The notes beneath the pieces are model-generated. The model did not search any database. It was not told the DNA's origin and saw only the letters and a program-made list of their open reading frames with translations. The translations under genes and the position numbers were made by a program. From contig CP077096.1 in NCBI GenBank assembly GCA_014268975.2, positions 4,067,501-4,131,500 of the forward strand: 64,000 nt of DNA. Reading direction: 5' to 3'. Below, piece by piece: positions 40,788 through 50,066 of this stretch (positions are counted from its first letter, which is position 1; each line of letters starts with the position of its first letter). The DNA comes from Pseudomonas wayambapalatensis (lineage in GTDB: Bacteria; Pseudomonadota; Gammaproteobacteria; Pseudomonadales; Pseudomonadaceae).

Positions 40788-43010
40788 CTACGAAGGCGGC
40801 TCACGCCAAAAGCGCCGCTGCGCACGCAATCCCTCGACCTCTCCCCGACTGCCCAGTTGCAGGCGCAGCGCCCCGTGCAATGCCGTGTCATGCACCGCCA
40901 ACCCATGCCGCCGATAGCGCTCGATTACCTGCGGGTGCGGGTGACCAAAGCCATTGTATCGCCCACGGGAAATCATCACGCCACGCGGCGCGATAGCGCG
41001 GATGAAGGGCTCGGTGGAGGAACTGCGGCTGCCGTGATGCGGTGACTGCAGCCAGTCGACACGCGCCGCATCGGCGGATGCCAGCCAGGCGCGCTCGGCG
41101 GCTGCCTCCATGTCACCAGCCAGCAGCAAGCGCTCGCCCTGAGCCTCGACCAGCAGCACGCAGGAGCGGTCGTTACTGCTCTTGCCACCCGGCCAGTGCC
41201 AAAGCGAGAAAGTCACGCCATCCCACTCCCAGCGCTCACCACTGCTGCATACCTGCGCGCCCAAGGCTACGGGCAACTCCCGTGCCTCGCCAGCCAGCAC
41301 CCGCGCCACCGGCAGGCCGCGCTGCACGGCCAGAGCGCCACCAGCGTGGTCGGCATGTGCATGGCTGATCAGCATCAGATCGAGCCGGTTGACGCCCAAC
41401 CCGCGCAAGGTCGGCAATACCACGCTCTGCCCAAGGTCATTGATGCCCATCGCCGACCCGGCATCGTAGAGCAGGCTGTGATGCTGCGTGCGCAGCAACA
41501 CCGCCAGGCCCTGACCGACATCCAGTTGCCACACCTCCACCTCTGCGTGCGGCACCTGCTCGCGAGGCGTCCACAGCGCCAGCAGCATCACCGCACCCAG
41601 CCCTCGCAGCGGCACGCCACGTGGCAGCAGGAGCAGCACCGCACCCGCACAGACCAGCCCCCACGCCCACAGCGAAAGCGACGGGGGCGTCCAGGCTGGC
41701 CGCCATTCGGCCAGCAGGCCGAGCCCGCGAAACATCAGGTCGATCAATCCACCTGCCAGCCACAGCAATGACTCGCCCACCCCCGTCAACGGCAATGCTA
41801 CCGTTCCAAGCAGGGCCAACGGCAACACCGCCAGGCTAATCCAAGGTACTGCCAGGAGATTGACCAAGGGCGCGGTCAGACTGACCGGTAGCCCCAACGC
41901 CAGCAGCGCGGGCAACAAACCGACAGCGATCGCCCATTGAGCGCGACTCCAGGCCTGCCAAGGCCGCCAGCCACCCAGGCGCGCGCTGAAGCAGTAGATC
42001 AATACCGCCACCGCAGCAAAAGACAGCCAGAAGCCCGGCATCAGGCTGGCCAAGGGCTCGAACAGCAATACGCCGACCAATGCCAGCAACAGGGGGAAAA
42101 ACGCTCCTAAATGACGAAAGCGCAGACGCCAGGCCAAGACAGTGGCCAGCATCAGGCAGGCACGCTGCACCGGCACCTGAAAGCCAGCGAGCGCGCCATA
42201 AGCCAGGGCTGCCGCCATCGCCAGGCCACACGCCCAAGGCAACCAGGGTAGCCTCCCAGGCCAGGCGCCCAGCCGCGCCAACCCAGCAACCAGCCCATAG
42301 ACCAACCCCGCCAGCAAGCCTATGTGCTGCCCCGAGATCACCATCAGGTGCACGGTGCCGGTCGCCTGCAGTGCCTGCCAGTCCTCCCGCGCCAGTCCAG
42401 AACCGTCACCGAGCACCAGCGCAGCCAGCACCGCCTCCCGCCCCTGGGCGTCCACCGCCAGCACGCGCTGGCGCAGCCTGTCGCGCCAGCCCCCGGTTGC
42501 CGGAGCCAGCATCTCCCCGGCCTTGACCGATCCGGTGGCACCTATTCGCCGCGCCAGCAGCATCGCTTCGCGGTCGGGACCATGAGGATTGAGCAGCCCC
42601 TGAGGGCGTCTGAGGTTGACCGCGAGTCGCCAGCGCTCGCCAGCCCTGACCATGGGACCCTCGAACCAGCTCAGTTGCATCCGGCGGGGCAATTGCGCAC
42701 GTCGGGACTGCGCTTCGTCCAGTTCGAAACGCACGCTGCGACCAGACTGGGTCGCCAGCCCTATTACCCTGCCCTCCAGCCACAGCGTGCGCCCATCGAG
42801 CTCGGCGACCAGACGATCATCAAGGGCCTGCTGCGCCGACCAGCAGGCCCAGCTCATCCCCAACAGGAACCACCCTATCGGCCACGCACGAGTGAACAGG
42901 CACATCAGTGCCGACAAGAACAGAAGGAACAGCCACCCGACCGACGGCAAGGCAGGCAAGAGACCCAGGCTCAACAACCCGAGCGCCAGCGCAGACATCC
43001 CTGTGCGCAT
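40788..43010 (-). CDS. comEC: ComEC/Rec2-family DNA internalisation protein
   Basis: 740 residues. An N-terminal hydrophobic region and DUF4131, then the multi-helix competence domain (HLMVISGQHIGLLAGL), and a C-terminal metallo-beta-lactamase domain (LISHAHADHAGG, LLLAGDMEAAAE, LQSPHHGSRSSS). It forms the inner-membrane channel for transforming DNA. Full length with intact metal motifs, so probably functional, although pilus genes are not in the window. It ends 111 bp before exbB in the same direction. Confidence 0.94.
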   Translation of the reverse strand: MRTGMSALALGLLSLGLLPALPSVGWLFLLFLSALMCLFTRAWPIGWFLLGMSWACWSAQQALDDRLVAELDGRTLWLEGRVIGLATQSGRSVRFELDEAQSRRAQLPRRMQLSWFEGPMVRAGERWRLAVNLRRPQGLLNPHGPDREAMLLARRIGATGSVKAGEMLAPATGGWRDRLRQRVLAVDAQGREAVLAALVLGDGSGLAREDWQALQATGTVHLMVISGQHIGLLAGLVYGLVAGLARLGAWPGRLPWLPWACGLAMAAALAYGALAGFQVPVQRACLMLATVLAWRLRFRHLGAFFPLLLALVGVLLFEPLASLMPGFWLSFAAVAVLIYCFSARLGGWRPWQAWSRAQWAIAVGLLPALLALGLPVSLTAPLVNLLAVPWISLAVLPLALLGTVALPLTGVGESLLWLAGGLIDLMFRGLGLLAEWRPAWTPPSLSLWAWGLVCAGAVLLLLPRGVPLRGLGAVMLLALWTPREQVPHAEVEVWQLDVGQGLAVLLRTQHHSLLYDAGSAMGINDLGQSVVLPTLRGLGVNRLDLMLISHAHADHAGGALAVQRGLPVARVLAGEARELPVALGAQVCSSGERWEWDGVTFSLWHWPGGKSSNDRSCVLLVEAQGERLLLAGDMEAAAERAWLASADAARVDWLQSPHHGSRSSSTEPFIRAIAPRGVMISRGRYNGFGHPHPQVIERYRRHGLAVHDTALHGALRLQLGSRGEVEGLRAQRRFWREPPS

Positions 43011-43151
43011 GAAGTAAAGCTCCGCAGCGTAATCGCCCCGTCAGGCTAGGCCTGTTTGGCCGCCGAGCTCACTCAACAATTGTCACAAACTCTGAACGAG
43101 GCTGACGTGGAATCAAGGCATACTCGCCCTATTCGAGCCCCGGGAGCCTAC

Positions 43152-43778
43152 ATGCCGCGCCGTCTCTTCAAACGCTACATGCCGGATCCGACCAGCATTC
43201 GGGAACACAAGTCCTTACGCTTTTTCGGCCGATTGCTGCACGACCCCAACCTCTGGCACCTGAATCGCCATTCGGTGGCGCGCGCCATGGGCGTCGGGCT
43301 GTTCGCGGCGCTCATCCCCATCCCCATGCAGATGCTGCTGGCTGCCGCCCTGGCGATACCGGTACGCGGCAACCTGCCCATCGCGGTCAGCCTGGTCTGG
43401 CTGACCAACCCGCTGACCATGCCACCGGTGTTCTTCGTCACCTACATGACCGGCGCCTGGCTGATGCAGATTCCCCCGCGAACGCTACCGGAGGAACTGA
43501 CCTTCGAATGGATCACTGACCAGTTGTCCACCGTCTGGCAGCCGTTCCTGCTCGGCTCGGTGGTGTGCGGCGTGATACTGGGCCTGGCCGCCTACTTCAC
43601 CACCTTGCTCTACTGGCGCTGGTGGGTCGGCCGGCAGTGGCGCCGGCGCAAATGCAGGATGTCATGCACGCATGCCGCGACCACTGACCAGCAGGCGGAC
43701 GCACAGGGCATAGAGCACCACGGTAGCCACCAGCATGAAGGTGATCGCCGTACCAATGCTGATATCCGACACCCCTAG
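43152..43778 (+). CDS. DUF2062 membrane protein with an extended C terminus
   Basis: 208 residues. The DUF2062 core (RSIREHKSLRFFGRLLHDPNLWHLNRHSVA-type start, FAALIPIPMQMLLAAALAI, TNPLTMPPVFFVTYMTG) spans about residues 1-175 with three hydrophobic helices. After the basic segment WVGRQWRRRKCR the frame runs on for about 35 His/Asp/Gln-rich residues antisense to the neighbouring permease gene, which it overlaps by 117 bp. The tail looks like readthrough past a lost stop codon. Core function unknown. The ATG at 43152 starts MPRRLFKRYMPDP. Confidence 0.85.
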   Translation: MPRRLFKRYMPDPTSIREHKSLRFFGRLLHDPNLWHLNRHSVARAMGVGLFAALIPIPMQMLLAAALAIPVRGNLPIAVSLVWLTNPLTMPPVFFVTYMTGAWLMQIPPRTLPEELTFEWITDQLSTVWQPFLLGSVVCGVILGLAAYFTTLLYWRWWVGRQWRRRKCRMSCTHAATTDQQADAQGIEHHGSHQHEGDRRTNADIRHP

Positions 43779-44441
43779 AATGCCGTAGCGGAACGAGTTG
43801 ACCATGTGCAGCACCGGGTTCGCCAGCGACACGGTCTGCCAGAAAGGTGGCAGCAGGTTGATGGAGTAGAACACGCCACCCAGGTAGGTCAGCGGTGTCA
43901 GAACAAAAGTCGGGATGATCGAGATATCGTCGAAGTTGCGCGCAAACACGGCATTGACGAACCCCAGTAGCGAGAAGATCGTCGCCGTCAGCAACACCAC
44001 GACGATGGTCACACCCAGGTGATGCACCTGCAGATGGGTGAAGAACATCGACAGGAGAGTCACGATCACGCCCACCGCCAGGCCACGCAAGACACCACCA
44101 AGGGTGTAGCCGACAAGAATGGTGTGCGGCGAGACCGGCGAGACCATCAACTCCTCGATCGAACGCTGGAACTTGCTGCCGAAGAAGCTCGATACCACGT
44201 TGCCGTAGGAGTTGGTGATCACCGACATCATGATCAGCCCCGGCACGATGTACTCCATGTAGGTGAACCCACCCATGTCGCCGATCTGACGGCCGATCAG
44301 GTTACCAAAGATGACAAAGTACAGAACCATGGTGATCGCCGGCGGCAGCAGGGTCTGCGGCCAGATACGCAGGAAGCGTCGAACCTCGCGATAGACAATC
44401 GTATTCAGGGCGACCCAGTTGGTGCGCAGCTCCACACTCAT
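43662..44441 (-). CDS. ABC-2 type permease (YadH-like)
   Basis: 259 residues with about six transmembrane segments. The conserved ABC-2 motifs include GSKFQRSIEELMVSPVS and ISIIPTFVLTPLTYLGGVFY. It forms the membrane part of an exporter with the ATPase encoded upstream (4-bp ATGA overlap). The substrate is unknown; YadGH-type systems are found next to varied genes. Its 3' end is overlapped by the convergent DUF2062 gene. Confidence 0.92.
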   Translation of the reverse strand: MSVELRTNWVALNTIVYREVRRFLRIWPQTLLPPAITMVLYFVIFGNLIGRQIGDMGGFTYMEYIVPGLIMMSVITNSYGNVVSSFFGSKFQRSIEELMVSPVSPHTILVGYTLGGVLRGLAVGVIVTLLSMFFTHLQVHHLGVTIVVVLLTATIFSLLGFVNAVFARNFDDISIIPTFVLTPLTYLGGVFYSINLLPPFWQTVSLANPVLHMVNSFRYGILGVSDISIGTAITFMLVATVVLYALCVRLLVSGRGMRA

Positions 44442-45370
44442 ACCGCCACCTTCGACAGGTTCTTTTCCACCAGTGCCACGAACAACTCCTCGAGTCGGTT
44501 GGTCTTGTTGCGCAGGCTCTGCACCTCGATGTTCTGCAGCGCCAATTGGCCGAACAACGCAGTGATGCCGATATCCTTTTCTACCTGCACTTCCAGCGTA
44601 TGCGGCGTGATCAGCCGGCACGGGTAGCCTTGCAGCGTCGGCGCCACGGGCAGGTCCTGCTTGAGATCGAGGACAAAGGTCTCGACATGCAGCTTGCCCA
44701 GCAACTGGCGCATGCTGGTGTTCTCGACGATGGTGCCGTGGTCGATGATGCCGATGTTGCGGCACAGCTGTTCGGCTTCCTCGAGATAGTGCGTGGTGAG
44801 GATGATGGTGATGCCTTTCTGGTTCAGCTCGGTGAGGAAACTCCACATCGAGCGACGCAGTTCGATGTCCACGCCAGCCGTCGGCTCGTCGAGGATCAAC
44901 AGGCGCGGCTCATGGATCAGCGCACGGGCGATCATCAGGCGCCGCTTCATGCCGCCGGACAGCGACCGCGACTGCACGTCACGCTTGTCCCACAGCCCCA
45001 GTTGGGTGAGGTACTGCTCGGCACGCTCCTTGGCCAGCTTCGGCGGGATGCCATAGTAGCCAGCCTGGGTGACGACGATGTCGAAGGTCTTCTCGAACTG
45101 GTTGAAGTTGAACTCCTGGGGCACCACGCCGATGCTGCGCTTGAGCGCGGCAGGCTGGCGGTCCAGGTCGTGACCGAAGACATTCACCGTGCCGCTGGTC
45201 TTGTTCACCAGGGTCGAAAGAATGCCGATGGTGGTGGATTTGCCGGCGCCATTGGGGCCGAGCAAGGCGAAGAAATCACCTTCGGCGACCTCCAGGTCGA
45301 TGCCCTTCAGGGCCTGAAAGCCGTTGCCGTAGGTCTTGGTCAGCTGTCTTATGGACAGGGCAGAACTCAT
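44438..45370 (-). CDS. ABC transporter ATP-binding protein (YadG-like)
   Basis: 310 residues. Walker A GPNGAGKST, Q-loop VPQEFNF, signature SLSGGMKRR, Walker B LLILDEPTAGVD and H-loop TTHYLEEAEQL are intact. A C-terminal extension of about 90 residues follows the ATPase core, as in YadG/CcmA-type exporters. It pairs with the permease gene that overlaps it. Confidence 0.94.
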   Translation of the reverse strand: MSSALSIRQLTKTYGNGFQALKGIDLEVAEGDFFALLGPNGAGKSTTIGILSTLVNKTSGTVNVFGHDLDRQPAALKRSIGVVPQEFNFNQFEKTFDIVVTQAGYYGIPPKLAKERAEQYLTQLGLWDKRDVQSRSLSGGMKRRLMIARALIHEPRLLILDEPTAGVDIELRRSMWSFLTELNQKGITIILTTHYLEEAEQLCRNIGIIDHGTIVENTSMRQLLGKLHVETFVLDLKQDLPVAPTLQGYPCRLITPHTLEVQVEKDIGITALFGQLALQNIEVQSLRNKTNRLEELFVALVEKNLSKVAV

Positions 45371-45517
45371 AGCGGGTCACGTACCGAAGAAAAAGGTTCA
45401 GGACACGCCAGGTCAAGTCACTGGCGCAGTGAGTAGTGCGGCCATGGTGCAAGGCCTGACCGCACAAGTACAGTCATGTGTATCGATAGTGACTATCGAA
45501 ACGGGCGGGGTATCCGC

Positions 45518-46141
45518 TCAAGTCAGTGCCGTCATTACCGCTTTCTGATAGGCCGGACGCGCCTTCAGGCGCTCGTACCAGGCCTGCAGGTGAGGGAGCT
45601 CGGGGCGTTCGATGGGCATCTCGAACCAGCCGTAGGCAAAGCAGCCCAGCGGAATGTCGCCCATGCCGATCTGCTCACCGGAGAGGTAGGGCTGGGTGGC
45701 CAGCGCCTTGTCGACGATCGCCAGCAACTCGCCGCACTTTTCCCGCGCAGCGTTGATCGCCGTCCAGTCACGCTCGTTCTCTGGCGTACGCAGCATGCCC
45801 CAGAACAGCGGGCGGAACGGCGCGGCGAAGGACGAGGTGGTCCAGTCCATCCATTTGTCCGCTAGGGCGCGCTGACGCGGATCGTCCAGATACCAGCCCT
45901 GCTCGGCACCATATTCGGCGCTCAGGTAGCGCACGATGGTGTTGGACTCCCAAAGGACGAAGTCGCCATCTTCGAGCAACGGCACCAGGCCATTGGGGTT
46001 GCGGTCACGGTACTCAGGCTCGTCGACCAAGCCGAACGCCCCACCGGCGTCGATCGATTCGAACTCTAGCCCCAACTCGTGGGCAATCCACAGCGCCTTG
46101 CGCACATTGCTCGAATTCTTGCGACCCCAGATCTTCAGCAT
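45518..46141 (-). CDS. Glutathione S-transferase family protein
   Basis: 207 residues. The thioredoxin-like N-terminal domain has KIWGRKNSSNVRKALWIAHELG (catalytic Ser region), PNGLVPLLEDGDFVLWESNTIVRYL (cis-Pro and glutathione Glu-Ser). An all-helical C-terminal domain follows (IGMGDIPLGCFAYGWFEM). Substrate unknown. The ATG at 46141 is at the family start; the longer frame upstream is unsupported. Confidence 0.9.
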   Translation of the reverse strand: MLKIWGRKNSSNVRKALWIAHELGLEFESIDAGGAFGLVDEPEYRDRNPNGLVPLLEDGDFVLWESNTIVRYLSAEYGAEQGWYLDDPRQRALADKWMDWTTSSFAAPFRPLFWGMLRTPENERDWTAINAAREKCGELLAIVDKALATQPYLSGEQIGMGDIPLGCFAYGWFEMPIERPELPHLQAWYERLKARPAYQKAVMTALT

Positions 46142-46325
46142 GACGACGTCCTTAGTGAGTGCAGAGGGCGAACAGTCTACTCCACAGTGACGGCACCTGT
46201 ACCAGCAGACAATGCGCTGAAACTCCTGTCGCCACACCCTGTCACTGTTCATAGCGAGCCATCCGGCGCATCGCGTCTAAGCTATCCGGGATGGCGCGAG
46301 CCCAAGCTTCCAAGGAGGAAGAACT

Positions 46326-48773
46326 ATGCTGCTGTTGTGGTTGGTGGTGCTGGTGATCGGCGCCGCATATCTCACCCATCGACGTCTGGCACCGCTGCAG
46401 ATCCTCGGGGTGATCGCTGCCTATGTGTTGCTGATGGGTATCTTCGCCGACGCACCCGGCTGGCTGCTGACCGTGATCTGGCTGGTGCTGGCCGCCAAGG
46501 CCGCCCTGCTGGTGCTGCCGCAGTGGCGGCGCCAGGTGTTCACCGGCCCCGTGTTCAAATGGTTCCAGCGCACCCTGCCACCCATGTCGCAGACCGAGCG
46601 CGAGGCGATCGACGCGGGTACCGTGTGGTGGGACGGCCAACTGTTCAGCGGCCAGCCTGACTGGAACACCCTGCTCGACTACCCTGCCCCCACGCTCACC
46701 GCAGAAGAACAGGCATTCATCGATGGCCCCACCGAGGAACTCTGCGCCCTGGTCAGCGACTGGCAGATCGGCCAGGATCTCGACCTGCCGCCCGCAGCCT
46801 GGGAACACATCAAGCAGCACGGCTTCTTTGCCCTGATCATTCCCAAGGAATTCGGTGGCAAGGGCTTCTCCGCCTATGCCCACTCGCAAGTGGCGATGAA
46901 ACTTGCCACCCGCAGCGGCGACCTGGCCTCGACCGTGATGGTGCCCAATTCGCTCGGCCCCGCCGAACTGCTGCTGCACTATGGCACCGATGAACAGCGT
47001 AACCACTACCTGCCGCGTCTGGCCCGTGGCGACGAAATCCCCTGCTTCGCCCTCACCGGCCCACTGGCCGGCTCCGACGCAGGCGCCATGCCTGACACCG
47101 GCATCGTCTGCAAAGGTGAATGGAACGGCGAGGAAGTCATCGGCCTTCGCCTGAACTGGGAGAAGCGCTACATCACCCTCGGCCCGGTGGCCACCCTGCT
47201 GGGCCTGGCCTTCAAGGCCTACGACCCCGATCACTTGCTGGGCGAACAGGAGTCCCTGGGTATCAGCCTGGCACTCATCCCCACCGACACCCCGGGCGTG
47301 CAGATCGGCAAGCGCCATCTGCCGCTGGGTGCCGCCTTCATGAACGGCCCGAACAGCGGCAAGGACGTGTTCGTGCCCCTGGACTTCCTCATCGGCGGCA
47401 AGGACATGCTCGGCAAGGGCTGGATGATGCTGATGAACTGCCTGTCGGTCGGTCGCTCCATCTCGCTGCCCGCGGTCGGCACTGGCGCTGCCAAGTACAC
47501 CAGCCTGGTCACCGGCCAGTACGCCCGCATCCGCGAGCAGTTCAACGTGCCGCTGTCCGCCTTCGAGGGCATCCAGGAATCGCTGGCAAGGATAGGTGGC
47601 AACGCCTGGCTGATGGACAGCGCCCGCCTGCTCACCGCAAAGGCAGTGGACCTGGGCGAAAAACCCTCGGTGCTTTCGGCAATCCTCAAGTACCACCTGA
47701 CCGAACGCGGCCGTGAATGCATCCAGCACGCCATGGACGTACACGGTGGCAAGGGCATCATCATGGGCCCGAACAACTACCTGGGTCGCAACTGGCAGGG
47801 CGCGCCGATCTTCATCACCGTCGAGGGCGCCAACATCCTGTCGCGCAACCTGATGATCTTCGGACAGGGCGCGATCCGCTGCCACCCCTTCGTCCTCAAG
47901 GAAATGGCCCTCGCCGGGCGCGAGGATCGCGAGCAGGCGCTCAACGAGTTCGACGATCTGCTGATGAAGCACATCATGTTCGCCGCCAGCAATGCTGCCA
48001 GCACCTTCGTGCTCGGGATCGGGCTGGGACGCTTCGAGAAGGCGCCGGGCGACGCCCTCAGCCAGGGCTACTTCCGTGCACTGAACCGTCAGGCGGCCGC
48101 ATTCGCCTTGCTTGCCGACCTGTCGATGATGCTGCTCGGTGGCGCACTGAAGCGGCGCGAACGCCTGAGCGCGCGCCTGGGGGATGTCCTCAGCCACCTG
48201 TACCTGTCATCCGCCGCACTCAAGCGCTATCACGATCTCGGCTCACCCGAGCACATGCAACCTCTGCTGCGCTGGGCGCTGGAAGAAAGCCTGGGGCAGG
48301 CCGAAAAGGCCCTCGATCGGCTGCTCGACAACTTCCCCAATCGCTTCATCGGCTGTGCGTTGCGGGTTCTGGTATTCCCGTTCGGTCGCCGCCATACCGG
48401 GCCAAGCGATGAACTGGATAAAGAGGTGGCTGAACTGATCGGCCGACGCAAGGGTGATCCGGCTCTGGAGGAGCTGCTGGCGGGCTGCTTCCGCCCTGAC
48501 GGCGAAGGTGATCCGGTAGCCGCCCTGCAGACAGCTTGCGACCTGCTGGACGAGGTGGCGCCACTGCACAAGGCGCTGCACCAGGGGCTCAAGGAGGGCA
48601 AGGTGCATCCGGCACCGGGCCAGTCGGACATCGAAGCCGCCGTGCAGGCTGGCGTGCTGCAGGCTGATGAGGGCGAGAGACTCCATGCAGCCGAAGCTGC
48701 ACGTCGGACAGTGATCGATGTGGATGCTTTCGACAAGGCACAACTGCTGCCCGTGGAGGGCAAGGTGCGCTGA
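46326..48773 (+). CDS. fadE: Acyl-CoA dehydrogenase FadE
   Basis: 815 residues, the long membrane-associated FadE type. Three N-terminal hydrophobic helices (LLLWLVVLVIGAAYL; LQILGVIAAYVLLMGIF; WLLTVIWLVLAAKAALLVL) precede the flavoprotein core with FALTGPLAGSDAGAMPDTG and VHGGKGIIMGPNNYLGR, and a C-terminal FadE-specific extension. First oxidation step of beta-oxidation. A very strong ribosome site (AAGGAGG, 7-nt spacer) precedes the ATG. No PsrA/FadR-type box was confirmed. Confidence 0.94.
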   Translation: MLLLWLVVLVIGAAYLTHRRLAPLQILGVIAAYVLLMGIFADAPGWLLTVIWLVLAAKAALLVLPQWRRQVFTGPVFKWFQRTLPPMSQTEREAIDAGTVWWDGQLFSGQPDWNTLLDYPAPTLTAEEQAFIDGPTEELCALVSDWQIGQDLDLPPAAWEHIKQHGFFALIIPKEFGGKGFSAYAHSQVAMKLATRSGDLASTVMVPNSLGPAELLLHYGTDEQRNHYLPRLARGDEIPCFALTGPLAGSDAGAMPDTGIVCKGEWNGEEVIGLRLNWEKRYITLGPVATLLGLAFKAYDPDHLLGEQESLGISLALIPTDTPGVQIGKRHLPLGAAFMNGPNSGKDVFVPLDFLIGGKDMLGKGWMMLMNCLSVGRSISLPAVGTGAAKYTSLVTGQYARIREQFNVPLSAFEGIQESLARIGGNAWLMDSARLLTAKAVDLGEKPSVLSAILKYHLTERGRECIQHAMDVHGGKGIIMGPNNYLGRNWQGAPIFITVEGANILSRNLMIFGQGAIRCHPFVLKEMALAGREDREQALNEFDDLLMKHIMFAASNAASTFVLGIGLGRFEKAPGDALSQGYFRALNRQAAAFALLADLSMMLLGGALKRRERLSARLGDVLSHLYLSSAALKRYHDLGSPEHMQPLLRWALEESLGQAEKALDRLLDNFPNRFIGCALRVLVFPFGRRHTGPSDELDKEVAELIGRRKGDPALEELLAGCFRPDGEGDPVAALQTACDLLDEVAPLHKALHQGLKEGKVHPAPGQSDIEAAVQAGVLQADEGERLHAAEAARRTVIDVDAFDKAQLLPVEGKVR

Positions 48774-48904
48774 GTACCGTCAGTCGCACGGATCGCCGGC
48801 ACCTGACGGTCCGGCGGTCAGGGCAGAGCGAGGCTGCGCCTGCCCCGGCGGGGCAAAACCTGCGTATACTCCGGCCCCCGTTTCAATACCAGAGGATCGC
48901 CCCC

Positions 48905-49315
48905 ATGGCCAACCCCCACCTGGAGTACCACCTGCAACTGCTCCAACACCTGCGCACCATCCTGGTGGCCCTGGGCGACGCCGAGCAAGTGCCGGAAGAA
49001 AGCCACGCCCTGTTCCTCGAACGCTTCGACGAACTGCTGACCCTGCTGCCGCAGAATCCACTGGAAAGCCAGTACCTGGGCCAGGACCTGATCTGCCAGG
49101 TGATCACGCGCTACCCGCAGATCGCTCACCTGGTCCCGCGCGATCTGTTGTGGTTCTTCGGCGGCGACTGCCTGCACTACATGCCCGATGAGGAACTCGA
49201 GCTGTACCAGACCCTTGAAGAGCGTCGCTACGAAGCCGAGCAGAATGACGAGCCCTTTGACTGGAACCTGGAGAAGCAGTTGCTGAGCGCGCCTGACCAG
49301 GGCGAGCGCCACTGA
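48905..49315 (+). CDS. PA2817-family conserved hypothetical protein
   Basis: 136 residues, acidic and largely helical, no signal peptide. Recognisable blocks are HLRTILVALGDAEQVPEESHALFLERFDELLTLLPQNPLESQYLGQDL and PRDLLWFFGGDCLHYMPDEELELYQ. Matches in my memory only the Pseudomonas PA2817 family that follows fadE. No function known. Confidence 0.8.
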   Translation: MANPHLEYHLQLLQHLRTILVALGDAEQVPEESHALFLERFDELLTLLPQNPLESQYLGQDLICQVITRYPQIAHLVPRDLLWFFGGDCLHYMPDEELELYQTLEERRYEAEQNDEPFDWNLEKQLLSAPDQGERH

Positions 49316-49322
49316 GCAAAAA

Positions 49323-49351
49323 GGCCGCGGGCATTACAAATGCCCGCGGCC
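49323..49351 (+). terminator. GC-rich hairpin after the PA2817-like gene
   Basis: A 13-bp stem GGCCGCGGGCATT / AATGCCCGCGGCC with a 3-nt loop, 8 bp after the stop codon. T residues follow only after about 15 bp, so termination efficiency is uncertain. Confidence 0.6.
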
Positions 49352-49376
49352 CCGTGGCTGCGATGTTTTTGAAGGT

Positions 49377-49412
49377 AAAAAAAAACGCCACTTCAACGAA
49401 GTGGCGTTTTCG
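49377..49412 (-). terminator. Rho-independent terminator of the Gly-Gly-Glu tRNA operon
   Basis: Minus strand: ACGCCACTTC and GAAGTGGCGT flank a short loop and are followed by a run of nine T residues. It begins 3 bp after the last tRNA. Confidence 0.92.
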
Positions 49413-49414
49413 AA

Positions 49415-49490
<76 letters not shown>

Positions 49491-49575
49491 AATGTGAAGC
49501 AAAACCGCACGTGGCGTGAATGGCCTGAGCCTTTCACTACCGCTGCACCGTCAATGGACGCCACAGTTTTAAAAC

Positions 49576-49651
<76 letters not shown>

Positions 49652-49653
49652 AT

Positions 49654-49729
49654 TGGCGTCCCCTAGGGGACTCGAACCCCTGTTACCGCCGTGAAAGGGC
49701 GGTGTCCTAGGCCACTAGACGAAGGGGAC
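49654..49729 (-). tRNA. tRNA-Glu(UUC), fourth copy in the window
   Basis: 76 nt, same sequence by eye as the three tRNA-Glu genes at 6.3-6.9 kb, CCA encoded. Promoter-proximal gene of this operon. Confidence 0.98.
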
Positions 49730-49789
49730 ACGCTACAACTTCACTGCCTGCCGCGTTTCGCTGTGTGCTTTACGCTGCAAGTGGCGCGC

Positions 49790-49818
49790 ATTCTATGGAT
49801 GCCTCGACAAGCCGTCAA
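49790..49818 (-). promoter_or_regulatory. Sigma-70 promoter of the tRNA Glu-Gly-Gly operon
   Basis: Minus strand: -35 TTGACG (49818-49813), 17-bp spacer, -10 TAGAAT (49795-49790), then a GC-rich discriminator GCGCGCC. It has the same architecture as the tRNA-Ala/Glu promoter. The remaining DNA 49819-50066 holds no gene; a TTCGCC/GGCGAA inverted repeat lies near its right end. Confidence 0.85.
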
Positions 49819-50066
49819 CCCCTTTGTGGAAATTTATTTAAATCAACGACTTCCGCCCCTGTACATAGGTCGCGCATGATGCGCCCGGGGATTGGCGTTG
49901 CTTTTCTGACGCCAGCCCGGCAAGCTCGCATCAAAGTGCCAGCACTGTAGATTTTCGACCTTGCGCCGACCCCCATGGGTATGACCTGTCCGCCAGGCTG
50001 CACTGTTCGCCCCCTGGCGAACTCACTACACTCAATGATGCAAAACTTCTTCATGAGGCGTTAACG

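Noticed and set aside
46242..48197. 651-codon open frame antisense to fadE
   Set aside because: Its composition mirrors the GC-rich codons of fadE and no domain is recognisable. FadE is unambiguous.
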